Assembly (NCBI RefSeq): GCF_000312125.1
Contig: NZ_HE978642.1
Location: forward strand, 411,584-445,978
Length of the DNA: 34,395 nt
Direction of reading: 5' to 3'
From: Timonella senegalensis JC301
Lineage (GTDB): Bacteria > Actinomycetota > Actinomycetes > Actinomycetales > Cellulomonadaceae
Below the pieces are notes generated by a model. It was not told the origin of the DNA, did not search any database, and worked only from the letters and a program-made list of their open reading frames with translations. Numbering within the stretch: the first letter of the stretch is position 1; each line of letters starts with the position of its first letter. The translations under genes and the position numbers were made by a program. This document shows, one piece after another, positions 1-7,631 of the stretch.

Positions 1-1670
1 ATGGTTGTTTTGGTATCAAAACCTTGAATCGGGATGCCCGCATACCCCTCGAGAGGGGAGTGAGGCGCTGTCGGTCCCTCCTTCTTCCATGCTCCGAAGT
101 AGTCGTAGGTCATCGGCATGATCCAGTCGAGGTACTTAGCGCCCTCCGCATAGTTGGCCGCATCGATCTTCCCGCCGGTAGTTCCGTCAGCAGCGATCGC
201 CGACGTCACCAGGTCGTTTCCGAACTGGGCGCGAAGAGCCTTCAGAAGGCGAGGGTACGACTCGTAGCCCGAAGTGTCACAGGTCAATCCGCACTCGTTT
301 GGGTACTCCCAGTCAATGTCGATGCCATCGAACACATCCGCCCAGCGTGGGTCCTCAACAAGATCACGGCAGGACTTGGCAAAGGCCTCGGGGTTCGCCG
401 CTGCGGCGGAAAATCCTCCCGACCATGTCCAACCTCCGAACGACCAGATCACCTTGAGGTCCGGGTACTGTGCCTTGAGCTTACGCAACTGGTTGAAGTT
501 GCCGCGAAGCGGCTGGTCCCACTTGTCTGCAACGCCATCGACGCTCTGGTCCGCGGTATACGACTTCTCGTAGTCCGCGTATGCATCGCCAATCGTGCAC
601 TTGCCGTTTTGCACGTTTCCGAACGCGTACAGAATGTGCGTGAGCTTGTCGGCCGAGCCCGACGTCTTGATGTTCTTCACGTGGTAGTTGCGCTGGTAGA
701 CGCCCCAGTTGGTGAAGTATCCAACAACCTTTTCAGTTCCGTTTCCAGGAACCTCTGGCACTGTGCCGTCAGTTGTACCGCCGTCGGTTGAACCACCGTC
801 TGTGGTGCCACCGTCGGTTGTACCGCCGTCCGTGGTGCCGCCATCAGCCGTTCCGGCTGGAGAACACGGACCGAGGTTCTCCCACTGTCCCCACTGACCC
901 GTAGTGCCGGGCGCTTGCCCCTGAGTCCACCACTTTGCACGCCAGATGTCACCGTTGTGTGATACGAGGTCTCCACCGTTGTAGACCTTGGTGGAAACGT
1001 AAGCGGCTGGGCAGTCTTCTGCGCCGCCGTTGGTGCTGCCACCAGCAGTTCCTCCCGCGGTTGAACCACCGTTAGTGGTGCCGCCATCAGTCGTTCCACC
1101 GTCGGTGGTGCCACCATCAGTCGCCTGGCCATCGGTGGTGCCACCGGTACTGCTGCCCACGTTCACGTCCATGCAGTTATAGAACGCGTTACCAGTATTG
1201 GAAACGTTCCAACGTGCCAGGATCGTGTGTTTGCCAGAAGGCAGGTTGGTCAGCGTGTGGTTGATGGTAGGTGAGGGCTGAGCCCCGCCCTGGTCGAAGG
1301 TCTGGTGGAGCTTGCCATCGACGAAGTACTCCCACAGGCTAGTGTTGTGTGCGGCTGTGAGCTTCCACTGGATGTTGATTGAAGAACCGATGTTCTTCAC
1401 TGGCCAGGCCTTGGAGTTGTCGTCGAGAATCGAGAACTGGGCGTTTCCACCGGAACACTTCATGGAGCCCTTAGGGGCCTCAACGCTTTGTGGCTCATAC
1501 TTGACGGAGCCACAGTCGAATGGGGTTGCGCCGGTTGCGCAGTTTGCCTGGCGGCTTGGTGGATCGGTGACCCAGCCGTGCGCTGAGGCGGGAAGGGCTG
1601 TCAGAGCGGGAAACACTGCTACGAATCCCATTGCTGCGACCACTGCGGCCGCGCGAAGTTTGTTTTTCAT
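1..1670 (-). CDS. Secreted AA10 LPMO - chitin-binding module - GH18 chitinase fusion, 3' end beyond window
   Basis: Multi-modular chitin-degrading enzyme; the reading frame is open from the ATG at 1670 to the window edge (556 codons). Residues 1-30 form a signal peptide ending in ASA, leaving His31 as the mature N-terminus. His31 and His108 form the copper histidine brace of an AA10 lytic polysaccharide monooxygenase, with Phe163 in the NAFYNC motif as the likely axial residue. A Gly/Thr/Asp linker leads to a CBM5/12-like chitin-binding module at about 220-269 (AKWWTQGQAPG, WGQWENLG). A second TTDGG linker precedes a GH18 domain from about 315, whose DGIDIDWE motif (448-455) places the catalytic acid at Glu455; a later MTYDYFG motif also fits GH18. 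The LPMO oxidises crystalline chitin and the GH18 hydrolyses it. The frame was checked across both linkers. This module order is rare; I recall it from Jonesia denitrificans. The C-terminal part of the GH18 barrel is not visible. Confidence 0.93.
   Translation of the reverse strand, partial: MKNKLRAAAVVAAMGFVAVFPALTALPASAHGWVTDPPSRQANCATGATPFDCGSVKYEPQSVEAPKGSMKCSGGNAQFSILDDNSKAWPVKNIGSSINIQWKLTAAHNTSLWEYFVDGKLHQTFDQGGAQPSPTINHTLTNLPSGKHTILARWNVSNTGNAFYNCMDVNVGSSTGGTTDGQATDGGTTDGGTTDGGTTNGGSTAGGTAGGSTNGGAEDCPAAYVSTKVYNGGDLVSHNGDIWRAKWWTQGQAPGTTGQWGQWENLGPCSPAGTADGGTTDGGTTDGGTTDGGSTDGGTTDGTVPEVPGNGTEKVVGYFTNWGVYQRNYHVKNIKTSGSADKLTHILYAFGNVQNGKCTIGDAYADYEKSYTADQSVDGVADKWDQPLRGNFNQLRKLKAQYPDLKVIWSFGGWTWSGGFSAAAANPEAFAKSCRDLVEDPRWADVFDGIDIDWEYPNECGLTCDTSGYESYPRLLKALRAQFGNDLVTSAIAADGTTGGKIDAANYAEGAKYLDWIMPMTYDYFGAWKKEGPTAPHSPLEGYAGIPIQGFDTKTT
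725..863 (-). repeat. Tandem TTDGG-encoding linker repeat (CBM-GH18 linker)
   Basis: Imperfect 15-bp units encode repeated T-T-D-G-G between the chitin-binding module and the GH18 domain. It is a flexible secreted linker. The unit is in frame, so slippage would change linker length without breaking the gene. Confidence 0.8.
1018..1154 (-). repeat. Tandem Gly/Thr/Asp linker repeat (LPMO-CBM linker)
   Basis: Degenerate 15-bp units encoding T-T-D-G-G, T-T-N-G-G and S-T-A-G-G variants join the LPMO domain to the chitin-binding module. It is homologous to the linker of the neighbouring LPMO gene at about 1999-2106. Confidence 0.75.
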
Positions 1671-1748
1671 AGAGGGTGCTGCTTTCTTCAAGGAGCGGCG
1701 AGTTGCCGCGGTGTTAAGAGAGCAAGAGCATCAACTCGATGCCCAAAA

Positions 1749-1780
1749 GGTTCGCTTCCTCAGGTCCGAGGAAGCGAACC
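1749..1780 (-). terminator. Terminator of the stand-alone LPMO gene
   Basis: A 13-bp perfect stem (1749-1761 with 1768-1780, 6-nt loop) is followed on the minus strand by TTTT. It lies 50-80 bp past the LPMO stop at 1832. A second short stem CCTAGGC/GCCTAGG at 1788-1804 precedes it. It separates the LPMO transcript from the LPMO-chitinase fusion gene, though partial read-through is possible because no clear promoter was found for the fusion gene. Confidence 0.85.
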
Positions 1781-1831
1781 CTGGGATCCTAGGCGCAGCC
1801 TAGGAGTTTCAATTTGAACTAGCCTCGGTGG

Positions 1832-2623
1832 TTATTTGCTCGTGCAAGGACCGAGGTTCTGCCACTGGCCCCACTCGCCGGTGGTTCCGGGTGCTTGGCC
1901 CTGGGTCCACCACTTGGCGAGCCACACGTCTCCGTTGTGTGAAACCTTGGCTCCAGCCAGGTACACGGCTGCCGCGTCGTAGGCGGATGGGCACGAGGTG
2001 CTGGAACCGTCGGTGCTGCCACCGCTCGTCGTTCCACCATCGGTCGAGCCTCCGTCGGTCGATCCGCCATCTGTGCTGCCGCCGTCGGTGGTGCCACCCC
2101 CGCCTGGACCAACAAAGACATCAATGCAGTTGTAGAAGGCGTTGACCGTGTTGGAAACGTTCCAACGTGCCAGGATCGTGTGCTTACCTGCAGGTAGGTT
2201 GGTCAGCGTGTGGCTGATGGTCGGTGAAGGCTGAGCCCCACCCTGGTCGAAGGTCTGGTGGAGCTTACCGTCGACGAAGTACTCCCACAGGCTCGTGGCG
2301 TGGTTTGCCGTGAGCTTCCACTGGATGTTGACCGATGAACCTACGTTCTTTACTGGCCAGGCCTTGGAGTTGTCGTCGAGGATCGAGAATGCGGCGTTTC
2401 CACCTGAGCACTGCATCGAGCCCTTTGGAGCTTCTACGCTCTGCGGCTCGTACTTGACGGAGCCGCAGTCGAATGGGGTTGCGCCAGTTGCGCAGTTTGC
2501 CTGGCGGCTTGGAGGGTCAGTGACCCAGCCGTGTGCTGAGGCAGGAAGGGCGGTGAGAGCAGGGAAGATTGCAGCAAAACCCATTGCTGCAACCACTGCG
2601 GCCGCGCGGAATCTCTTCTTCAC
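1832..2623 (-). CDS. Secreted AA10 lytic polysaccharide monooxygenase with C-terminal chitin-binding module
   Basis: Copper-dependent monooxygenase predicted to cleave chitin oxidatively outside the cell (263 aa). The GTG at 2623 was chosen because AAGGAG lies 5 nt upstream; it gives a compact signal peptide (residues 1-30, ending ASA) and exposes His31 as the mature N-terminus. His31 and His108 form the histidine brace, and NAFYNC supplies the axial Phe. A TDGG-rich linker leads to a C-terminal CBM5/12-like module (about 210-263) with AKWWTQGQAPG and WGQWQNLGPC. The catalytic domain differs by eye at only 11 of 142 residues from that of the adjacent fusion protein, so the pair is a recent tandem duplication in which one copy has, or lost, a GH18 domain. 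Chitin rather than cellulose as substrate is inferred from the module types. Two operator-like palindromes lie upstream. Confidence 0.95.
   Translation of the reverse strand: MKKRFRAAAVVAAMGFAAIFPALTALPASAHGWVTDPPSRQANCATGATPFDCGSVKYEPQSVEAPKGSMQCSGGNAAFSILDDNSKAWPVKNVGSSVNIQWKLTANHATSLWEYFVDGKLHQTFDQGGAQPSPTISHTLTNLPAGKHTILARWNVSNTVNAFYNCIDVFVGPGGGGTTDGGSTDGGSTDGGSTDGGTTSGGSTDGSSTSCPSAYDAAAVYLAGAKVSHNGDVWLAKWWTQGQAPGTTGEWGQWQNLGPCTSK
1999..2106 (-). repeat. Tandem TDGG-encoding linker repeat in stand-alone LPMO
   Basis: In-frame 15-bp degenerate units encode S-T-D-G-G and T-T-D-G-G between the LPMO domain and the chitin-binding module. It is paralogous to the two linkers of the fusion gene. 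Confidence 0.75.
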
Positions 2624-2723
2624 GAGTCTCCTTCTTTCTTTTGGTTCGAATTGCCATGGGCCTGAGCCCACGAAACCGGATGAGTCCGGTGCTTACTCGC
2701 GGTTGCGACTAAACCATTACGGA

Positions 2724-2746
2724 GTTAGTAAATTAGGCTTCCTAAC
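2724..2746. promoter_or_regulatory. Operator-like palindrome upstream of LPMO (site 1)
   Basis: GTTAGTAA and TTCCTAAC form inverted half-sites around a 7-nt centre, and within them TTAGG-CTT-CCTAA is perfectly symmetric. Read towards the LPMO gene the site begins TTTGTTAGGAAG, nearly the same as site 2 (TTTGTTAGTAAG). The GTTAGTAA/TTACTAAC style resembles operators of ROK-family sugar repressors in actinobacteria. That family assignment is from memory and is inference. Confidence 0.5.
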
Positions 2747-2908
2747 AAATCCAAGGTTGCGGGTGTGCCGTAGTAGAAGCGTTATGTGATTGGCGGGTTG
2801 TGGTGGTGCCGTTGTGTAGCTCGCCGCGTTCATCTTTGAGCGCAAGCCTCGGTGTAGTCGAGTGTGCGGGCTGCGATTGCGGCTGGTGGAACCGCTGGTC
2901 ATCGCTTG

Positions 2909-2927
2909 GTTGGTAATCCTTACTAAC
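2909..2927. promoter_or_regulatory. Operator-like palindrome upstream of LPMO (site 2)
   Basis: GTTGGTAA-TCC-TTACTAAC is an 8-bp inverted repeat with one mismatch and a 3-nt centre. It shares CTAACAAA with site 1, about 180 bp away. It is a likely binding site of the same regulator. Confidence 0.5.
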
Positions 2928-3027
2928 AAAATTCGCGCCCGCAATCGCTCCAAATGGGGAGTTTGCGCCATGGCTAATGCTTGGAATGCATGTTAGGCCT
3001 GATCAGAGGCTTGCAACGGGGCCATTT

Positions 3028-3055
3028 TTGTAACCCGGGCGAAATCGTGTAGAGT
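3028..3055 (+). promoter_or_regulatory. Probable promoter of tRNA-Gly
   Basis: TTGTAA (3028-3033) and TAGAGT (3050-3055) are separated by 16 bp and lie about 50 bp before the tRNA. Confidence 0.5.
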
Positions 3056-3103
3056 CATCTTTGTTGCCGGGACAGCACAAATTGCCGTCTCAGCACTTGA
3101 AAT

Positions 3104-3175
3104 GCGGATGTGGCTCAGGGGTAGAGCATCACCTTGCCAAGGTGAGGGTCGCGGGTTCGAATCCCGTCATCCGCT
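3104..3175 (+). tRNA. tRNA-Gly (anticodon GCC)
   Basis: A 72-nt cloverleaf folds cleanly. The acceptor stem is GCGGATG/CATCCGC, the D arm GCTC/GAGC, the anticodon stem TCACC/GGTGA with loop TTGCCAA (anticodon GCC), and the T arm GCGGG-TTCGAAT-CCCGT, with T as discriminator. The CCA end is not encoded. The gene stands alone and is followed directly by a terminator. Confidence 0.97.
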
Positions 3176-3179
3176 CAGC

Positions 3180-3209
3180 AAAAAGACCTCGCTTTGGCGG
3201 GGTCTTTTG
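3180..3209 (+). terminator. Terminator after tRNA-Gly
   Basis: AAAAGACC..CGC / GCG..GGTCTTTT forms a hairpin with a short TTTG loop and ends in a T-run. Confidence 0.85.
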
Positions 3210-3387
3210 TCGTTTCTGCTTGCGGATGCTTTGACCTGTTGGTGGCGAGAACACGCTCGATCTGAGGTGTTGTCGTCGAGAAATCACCCGGCCGATTTTT
3301 TCATTCGTCCTGCTCAAACCCGCTTTTGAGTTACCTTTTTATTAGCGCCCCGATTGGGGTGTTAGGCGTTAGGACAAGGAGTAGGTC

Positions 3388-3654
3388 GTGGGACTGGAAG
3401 ACATCGTCAACAAGGCCAAGGAAGTTCTCACCGGAGACAAGGCGGACGACCTTGCTGCGAAGGCTGGAGAAGCAAAGGACCAGGCTGCAGAGAAGGTTGC
3501 AACCGAAGCCGACGAACTCATTGCTAAGGCAAAGGAACTCATCTCTGACGAGCGCATTGACCAAATCGCAGAGGGCATCAAGAAGGTCACGCCTGACTCG
3601 ATCGACTCAGGTGTGGACATGCTTGCTGACCAAGCAAAGAAGCTGAACGACTGA
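3388..3654 (+). CDS. Small helical protein resembling the MT0933/Rv0909 antitoxin family
   Basis: An 88-aa Lys/Ala/Glu/Asp-rich protein predicted to be almost wholly helical. The start is a GTG at 3388 with AAGGAG 7 nt upstream. The opening GLEDIVNKAKEVLTG, the AxKAxE-type heptads and DQIAEGIKKVT resemble the short actinobacterial proteins grouped as MT0933-like antitoxins (M. tuberculosis Rv0909); CsbD-like stress proteins are the other comparison. No toxin gene lies beside it: tRNA-Gly is upstream and thrS downstream, each behind its own terminator. It has no signal peptide or membrane segment, so it is cytosolic. Its real role is unknown, and the family name should not be read as evidence of a toxin-antitoxin pair. 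Confidence 0.75.
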   Translation: MGLEDIVNKAKEVLTGDKADDLAAKAGEAKDQAAEKVATEADELIAKAKELISDERIDQIAEGIKKVTPDSIDSGVDMLADQAKKLND

Positions 3655-3711
3655 TCAGTAATCGATCCAACACAAGCGATGTCAAAAAACTTGCTTGGAA
3701 CTCGATAAGAT

Positions 3712-3749
3712 GAGGGGTGCCACTTGAAGTGGTACCCCTCATTTATTTC
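3712..3749 (+). terminator. Terminator between the small helical gene and thrS
   Basis: A 14-bp stem (3712-3725 with 3727-3740, one G-T wobble, tight loop) is followed by ATTTATTTC. It ends the upstream transcript 40 bp before thrS. It lacks T-box features, so a thrS leader switch is not supported. Confidence 0.75.
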
Positions 3750-3777
3750 AATGAACTTTTAATTGGAGGACACAATC

Positions 3778-5799
3778 GTGTCGGACGTCGCTGTATCGCC
3801 ACCGCAAGTCACATTCAGCCTGAATGGAGTCGAGACTACGGTGGCTTCCGGGACTACCGGCACCGAGTTGTTCTCGGAGCAGCGTGACGTAGTTGTGCTT
3901 CGCGTCAACGGGGAACTCAAGGATCTGTTCTTTGCACCCGAGCAGGGTGACGTTGTTGAAGGCGTCCTCATTTCGGAGCCTGACGGACTCAACGTACTTC
4001 GTCACTCTGCCGCGCACGTGCTCGCACAGGCTGTTCAGAACATCAACCCCGAGGCAAAGCTTGGTATTGGACCTCCCATCACGGACGGCTTCTACTACGA
4101 CTTTGACGTAGAGGTTCCGTTCGCCCCCGAAGACCTCAAGGCCCTCGAGAAGCAGATGATGCGCATCATCAAGGAGGGGCAGACCTTCCGTCGTCGCGTG
4201 ATCACGGAGGCTCAGGGGCAGAGCGAACTCGCGAACGAGCCCTACAAGATCGAACTCATCAGTCTCAAGGGAAACTCCGATGAGGCTGGCGAAGGCGCAA
4301 ACGTTGAGGTTGGCGCGGGCGAGTTGACCATCTATGAAAACGTCCGCCGTAACGGAGAGGTCGCATGGCAGGACCTCTGCCGCGGTCCTCACCTGCCCAG
4401 CACCAAGCTGATTGGCAATGGCTTCAAGCTCATGCGCTCGGCCGCAGCGTACTGGCGTGGAAGCGAAAAGAACCCAATGCTGCAGCGTGTCTACGGAACC
4501 GCGTGGCCAAGTAAAGAAGAGCTGACCGCACACCTCGACCGTATCGCTGAGGCTGAGCGACGCGATCACCGCCGCCTCGGCGCCCAGATGGACCTGTTCT
4601 CGTTCCCTGACTCGATTGGTTCGGGCCTGCCAGTGTTCCATCCCAAGGGCGGAGTCATCCGCACCGAGATGGAAGATTACTCGCGCAAGCGCCACATCGA
4701 GGCTGGCTACTCGTTCGTCAACACCCCTCACATCACCAAGGGGCACCTGTACGAGATCTCCGGACACCTCGACTGGTACCGCGACGGCATGTTCCCCGCG
4801 ATGCACATCGACGAGGAAGTGAACGACGAGGGGGTAGTGGTCAAGCCCGGCCAGGACTACTACCTCAAGCCGATGAACTGCCCAATGCACAACCTCATCT
4901 TTGACGCACGTGGTCGTTCGTACCGCGAGTTGCCATTGCGTCTCTTTGAGTTCGGAACTGTGTACCGCTACGAGAAGTCCGGCGTTGTGCACGGCCTTAC
5001 ACGTGTCCGGGGGTTGACCCAGGACGACGCGCACATCTACTGCACCAAGGAGCAGATGAAGGATGAGCTGAAGAACACCCTGAAGTTTGTTCTTGACCTG
5101 CTCGCCGACTACGGTCTGGATGACTTCTACCTTGAGCTGTCCACCAAGAACCCAGAGAAGTTCGTTGGTGAGGATGACGTGTGGGAAGAAGCCACCGAAA
5201 CCCTTCGTCAGGTTGCCACCGAGTCTGGACTCGACCTTGTGCCAGACCCGGGTGGAGCTGCGTTCTACGGACCGAAGATCTCGGTCCAGGCGCGCGACGC
5301 CATCGGGCGTACATGGCAGATGTCGACGATTCAGCTCGACTTCAACCTGCCCGAGCGATTCGACCTCGAGTATGCAGCTGCTGACGGCACCCGCCAGCGC
5401 CCGGTTATGATCCACCGCGCACTGTTTGGTTCGATTGAACGCTTCTTCGGCGTCTTGCTCGAGCACTACGCGGGCAACTTCCCAGTGTGGCTTGCTCCCG
5501 TCCAGGTCACCGCGATCCCCGTTGCGGAGCCGTTCAACGGCTACCTCGGTGAAATCGTAGAGCGACTCAAGGCGCAGGGCGTGCGTGCTGAGCTTGACGA
5601 CTCAACTGAGCGTTTCCCCAAGAAGATTCGTAATGCATCGCAGTCCAAGGTTCCGTTCACGATCATCGCCGGCGGTGAGGATGCGGAGGCAAACGCCGTC
5701 TCGTTCCGCTTCCGCGATGGATCGCAGGAGAACGGTATCCCCGTGGAGGACGCAATTGCGCGGATTCTTGAGGCGATCAAGACTCGTGCTCAGGTCTAA
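3778..5799 (+). CDS. thrS: Threonine-tRNA ligase
   Basis: Charges tRNA-Thr with threonine in the cytosol. The 673-aa length is normal for a full ThrRS. The N-terminal TGS domain (about 8-70) is followed by the editing domain with the RHSAAH motif near residue 80, the class II catalytic core (KPMNCPMHN zinc/active-site segment, [14 protein letters not shown] motif 2 and [13 protein letters not shown] motif 3), and the anticodon-binding domain. The GTG at 3778 was preferred over the in-frame TTG at 3763 because GGAGGA ends 7 nt before the GTG and would lie inside the longer frame. A strong terminator follows. thrS next to a HIT-family gene is the conserved actinobacterial arrangement. No T-box leader was found. 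Confidence 0.98.
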   Translation: MSDVAVSPPQVTFSLNGVETTVASGTTGTELFSEQRDVVVLRVNGELKDLFFAPEQGDVVEGVLISEPDGLNVLRHSAAHVLAQAVQNINPEAKLGIGPPITDGFYYDFDVEVPFAPEDLKALEKQMMRIIKEGQTFRRRVITEAQGQSELANEPYKIELISLKGNSDEAGEGANVEVGAGELTIYENVRRNGEVAWQDLCRGPHLPSTKLIGNGFKLMRSAAAYWRGSEKNPMLQRVYGTAWPSKEELTAHLDRIAEAERRDHRRLGAQMDLFSFPDSIGSGLPVFHPKGGVIRTEMEDYSRKRHIEAGYSFVNTPHITKGHLYEISGHLDWYRDGMFPAMHIDEEVNDEGVVVKPGQDYYLKPMNCPMHNLIFDARGRSYRELPLRLFEFGTVYRYEKSGVVHGLTRVRGLTQDDAHIYCTKEQMKDELKNTLKFVLDLLADYGLDDFYLELSTKNPEKFVGEDDVWEEATETLRQVATESGLDLVPDPGGAAFYGPKISVQARDAIGRTWQMSTIQLDFNLPERFDLEYAAADGTRQRPVMIHRALFGSIERFFGVLLEHYAGNFPVWLAPVQVTAIPVAEPFNGYLGEIVERLKAQGVRAELDDSTERFPKKIRNASQSKVPFTIIAGGEDAEANAVSFRFRDGSQENGIPVEDAIARILEAIKTRAQV

Positions 5800-5808
5800 T
5801 TAAGTGTG

Positions 5809-5843
5809 AAAGGTGGGGCGGGCCGGTGGCCCGCCCCACCTTT
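5809..5843 (+). terminator. Terminator after thrS
   Basis: A 16-bp perfect GC-rich stem (5809-5824 with 5828-5843, loop GGT) ends in TTTGTTT. Transcription of the HIT gene must read through it or start just downstream. Confidence 0.85.
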
Positions 5844-5919
5844 GTTTGGCCTAGTTGTTGCGTTTTGTAGGTGCGCGGAACAGAGTGGACCTGCGGGATG
5901 AATCGAAACGGAGTTTAAA

Positions 5920-6483
5920 GTGACAGTTGAGGATGCGTCCGAGTTCGCGGGGGAACGCGACGGCCTGGGCCGCCTGTGGACTCCGCACCGCATGGCCTAT
6001 ATCGGCGGTGAGAGTAAGCCAAAGGACGGGAGCATTAGCGCCTGCCCGTTCTGTGCAATTCCTGCGGGGACTGACGAGGACGGTCTGATTGTGGCACGCG
6101 GTGAGCACGCTTACGTCGTGCTCAACCTGTTCCCCTACAACTCCGGTCACCTTATGATCGTGCCGTTCGAGCACGTCTCAATGTACGCCGACATATCCGA
6201 CCAGGTCGTCCTCGAAATGGGTCGGCTCACGCAGCACGCCGTGCGCGCGCTCACGCACGCGATGAATCCGAGCGGCTTCAATATCGGTATGAATCAGGGC
6301 GAGGCTGGGGGAGCCGGGATCGCCGCTCACCTCCATCAGCACGTTGTCCCGCGCTGGGTAGGGGACTCGAATTTCTTCCCGATCATCGGCCAGGTCAAGG
6401 CAATGCCCGCCTTCCTCGGAGACACCCGTGAGCAGCTGGCACGTGCTTGGGCACTCACCGCAGATGACCACTCAGGCGAGTGA
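5920..6483 (+). CDS. HIT-family Ap4A phosphorylase-like protein
   Basis: Histidine-triad nucleotide-binding protein (187 aa) related to M. tuberculosis Rv2613c, a diadenosine tetraphosphate phosphorylase. The triad HLHQHVV places His137, His139 and His141 at the active site, and CPFC (42-45) may bind metal. The start is a GTG at 5920 with CGGAG upstream. The gene follows thrS as in mycobacteria. Aminoacyl-tRNA synthetases make Ap4A as a by-product, so a nucleotide clean-up role beside thrS is plausible but inferred. In this genome the normal next gene, pgsA, is separated from it by a minus-strand dehydrogenase gene. Confidence 0.9.
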   Translation: MTVEDASEFAGERDGLGRLWTPHRMAYIGGESKPKDGSISACPFCAIPAGTDEDGLIVARGEHAYVVLNLFPYNSGHLMIVPFEHVSMYADISDQVVLEMGRLTQHAVRALTHAMNPSGFNIGMNQGEAGGAGIAAHLHQHVVPRWVGDSNFFPIIGQVKAMPAFLGDTREQLARAWALTADDHSGE

Positions 6484-6513
6484 ATCGTCGTTAGTAAAGG
6501 CGCCTGATTTACG

Positions 6514-6555
6514 ACGATGGGGCTGGGTTCTCAACTAAGAACCCAGCCCCATCGT
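6514..6555. terminator. Bidirectional terminator between HIT gene and bdh
   Basis: An 18-bp perfect stem (6514-6531 with 6538-6555, loop CAACTA) lies in the convergent gap. It has no U-tract on either strand. Confidence 0.8.
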
Positions 6556-6569
6556 GGTTGCGTCGCCAG

Positions 6570-7631
6570 TTAGAGCGCTGGCGAAACTAGGATCTTAACG
6601 GCAGTTTCGTTGTGGTTAATGAGGGTGTCAAATCCTTCGTTGACCAGGCCGTCGAGGCCGATCTTGCCGGTGATGAATGGCTTCAGGTCGACCTTGCCAG
6701 ACTTTACGAGCTCGATAGTCGCGGGGTGGTCGTTTGCGTAGGCGATCGAGCCAACGAGCGCAATCTCCTTGAGGACGACCTTGTGTACGTCAACGGAGGC
6801 ACGCTTGGACCAGATTGAGACGATGACGACGGTTGCGCGTGGTCGAACAGCCTCGATAAGGGTGTCAAGCACTGCGTTCACTGAGGTGCACTCGAACGCC
6901 ATGTCGGCGCCGACACCGTTGGTCTTGGACTTGACGAACTCGACCACGTCCTCTTTGGATGGGTCGACAACGAAGTCGGCCACCCCGGAGGAGAGCGCCT
7001 TTTCCTTGCGCGCTTCCGAGAGCTCAGACATGATGACCGTGACGCCGAGAGCCTTCAGGACTGCGGAGGTGAGCAGACCGATTGGGCCTGCGCCTCCGAC
7101 CAGTGCAACCTGGCCAGACTGTGGGTTGGCGAGCATTGCGGCGTGGTGTCCCACCGACAGTGGCTCGATGAGGGCTGCCTCATCCAGCGGGATGTCGCCG
7201 ACTGGGTGTACCCAGCGCTGGTCAACGACGACCTTTTCGGACAGACCGCCACCACCGCCGGCGAGGCCGATGAAGCCCATCTTGACGCAAAGGTTGTAGT
7301 GGCCGGCCTTGCACTGTGCACACTCGTTGCACACGAAGTAGGGCTCAACAATGACCGAGTCTCCGACGGCGAGGCCGGTAACGCCCTCACCGAGTGCGGA
7401 GACCGTTCCGGAGAACTCGTGGCCCATGGTGACGGGGTAGGACTCGCCGGAGAGTGGGTGTTCGTGGCCGGGCTCAGAGATGAAGATCGGGCCCTCGAGG
7501 AACTCGTGCAGGTCGGAACCGCAGATACCGCACCACGCAATATCAATTGCTACCGCTCCTGGGCGTAGCTCTGGTGCTGGGATGTCTTCGATCCGAATAT
7601 CGCGTTGGCCGTGGAAACGTGCAGCTCTCAT
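6570..7631 (-). CDS. 2,3-butanediol dehydrogenase-like zinc alcohol dehydrogenase
   Basis: Medium-chain zinc dehydrogenase (353 aa) that best resembles (R,R)-butanediol/acetoin dehydrogenases such as B. subtilis BdhA, interconverting acetoin and 2,3-butanediol with NAD. Shared segments are WCGICGSDLHE, GPIFI, PVTMGHEFSG, MGFIGLAGGGGG and VIVSIW. Cys37, His71 and a later Glu are the expected catalytic zinc ligands. Cys101, Cys104, Cys107 and Cys115 form a structural zinc site that, as I recall, BdhA itself lacks. GGAGPIG is the Rossmann motif. The ATG at 7631 has GGGAGAA upstream. The gene points against its neighbours and sits between the HIT gene and pgsA, which are adjacent in mycobacteria, so it looks like an insertion. 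The exact substrate is inferred. Confidence 0.88.
   Translation of the reverse strand: MRAARFHGQRDIRIEDIPAPELRPGAVAIDIAWCGICGSDLHEFLEGPIFISEPGHEHPLSGESYPVTMGHEFSGTVSALGEGVTGLAVGDSVIVEPYFVCNECAQCKAGHYNLCVKMGFIGLAGGGGGLSEKVVVDQRWVHPVGDIPLDEAALIEPLSVGHHAAMLANPQSGQVALVGGAGPIGLLTSAVLKALGVTVIMSELSEARKEKALSSGVADFVVDPSKEDVVEFVKSKTNGVGADMAFECTSVNAVLDTLIEAVRPRATVVIVSIWSKRASVDVHKVVLKEIALVGSIAYANDHPATIELVKSGKVDLKPFITGKIGLDGLVNEGFDTLINHNETAVKILVSPAL

Larger units (their letters stand above)
2624..3103. other. Intergenic regulatory region between LPMO and tRNA-Gly
   Basis: About 480 bp without a convincing protein gene. It holds the minus-strand LPMO promoter region with two palindromes (2724-2746 and 2909-2927) and the plus-strand tRNA promoter (3028-3055). 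No good -35/-10 pair for the LPMO could be fixed by eye. Between about 2750 and 2900 I see nothing recognisable. Confidence 0.6.

Noticed and set aside
725-2106. Regular short repeats as a CRISPR array
   Set aside because: The repeats are 15-bp in-frame linker units without unique spacers of constant length.
1312-2789. Two similar plus-strand open frames (1312-1803 and 2295-2789) that look like a conserved gene pair
   Set aside because: They are antisense to the duplicated LPMO domains, so their similarity only mirrors the duplication.
3712-3777. T-box riboswitch in front of thrS
   Set aside because: Only a simple terminator hairpin is present; no AGGGTGGNACCGCG-like T-box sequence or specifier loop. 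The same holds for hisS and aspS.
3748-5466. A 572-codon open frame on the minus strand opposite thrS
   Set aside because: It is a shadow of thrS caused by high-GC codon bias; the plus-strand protein shows complete ThrRS motifs and the opposite frame resembles nothing.
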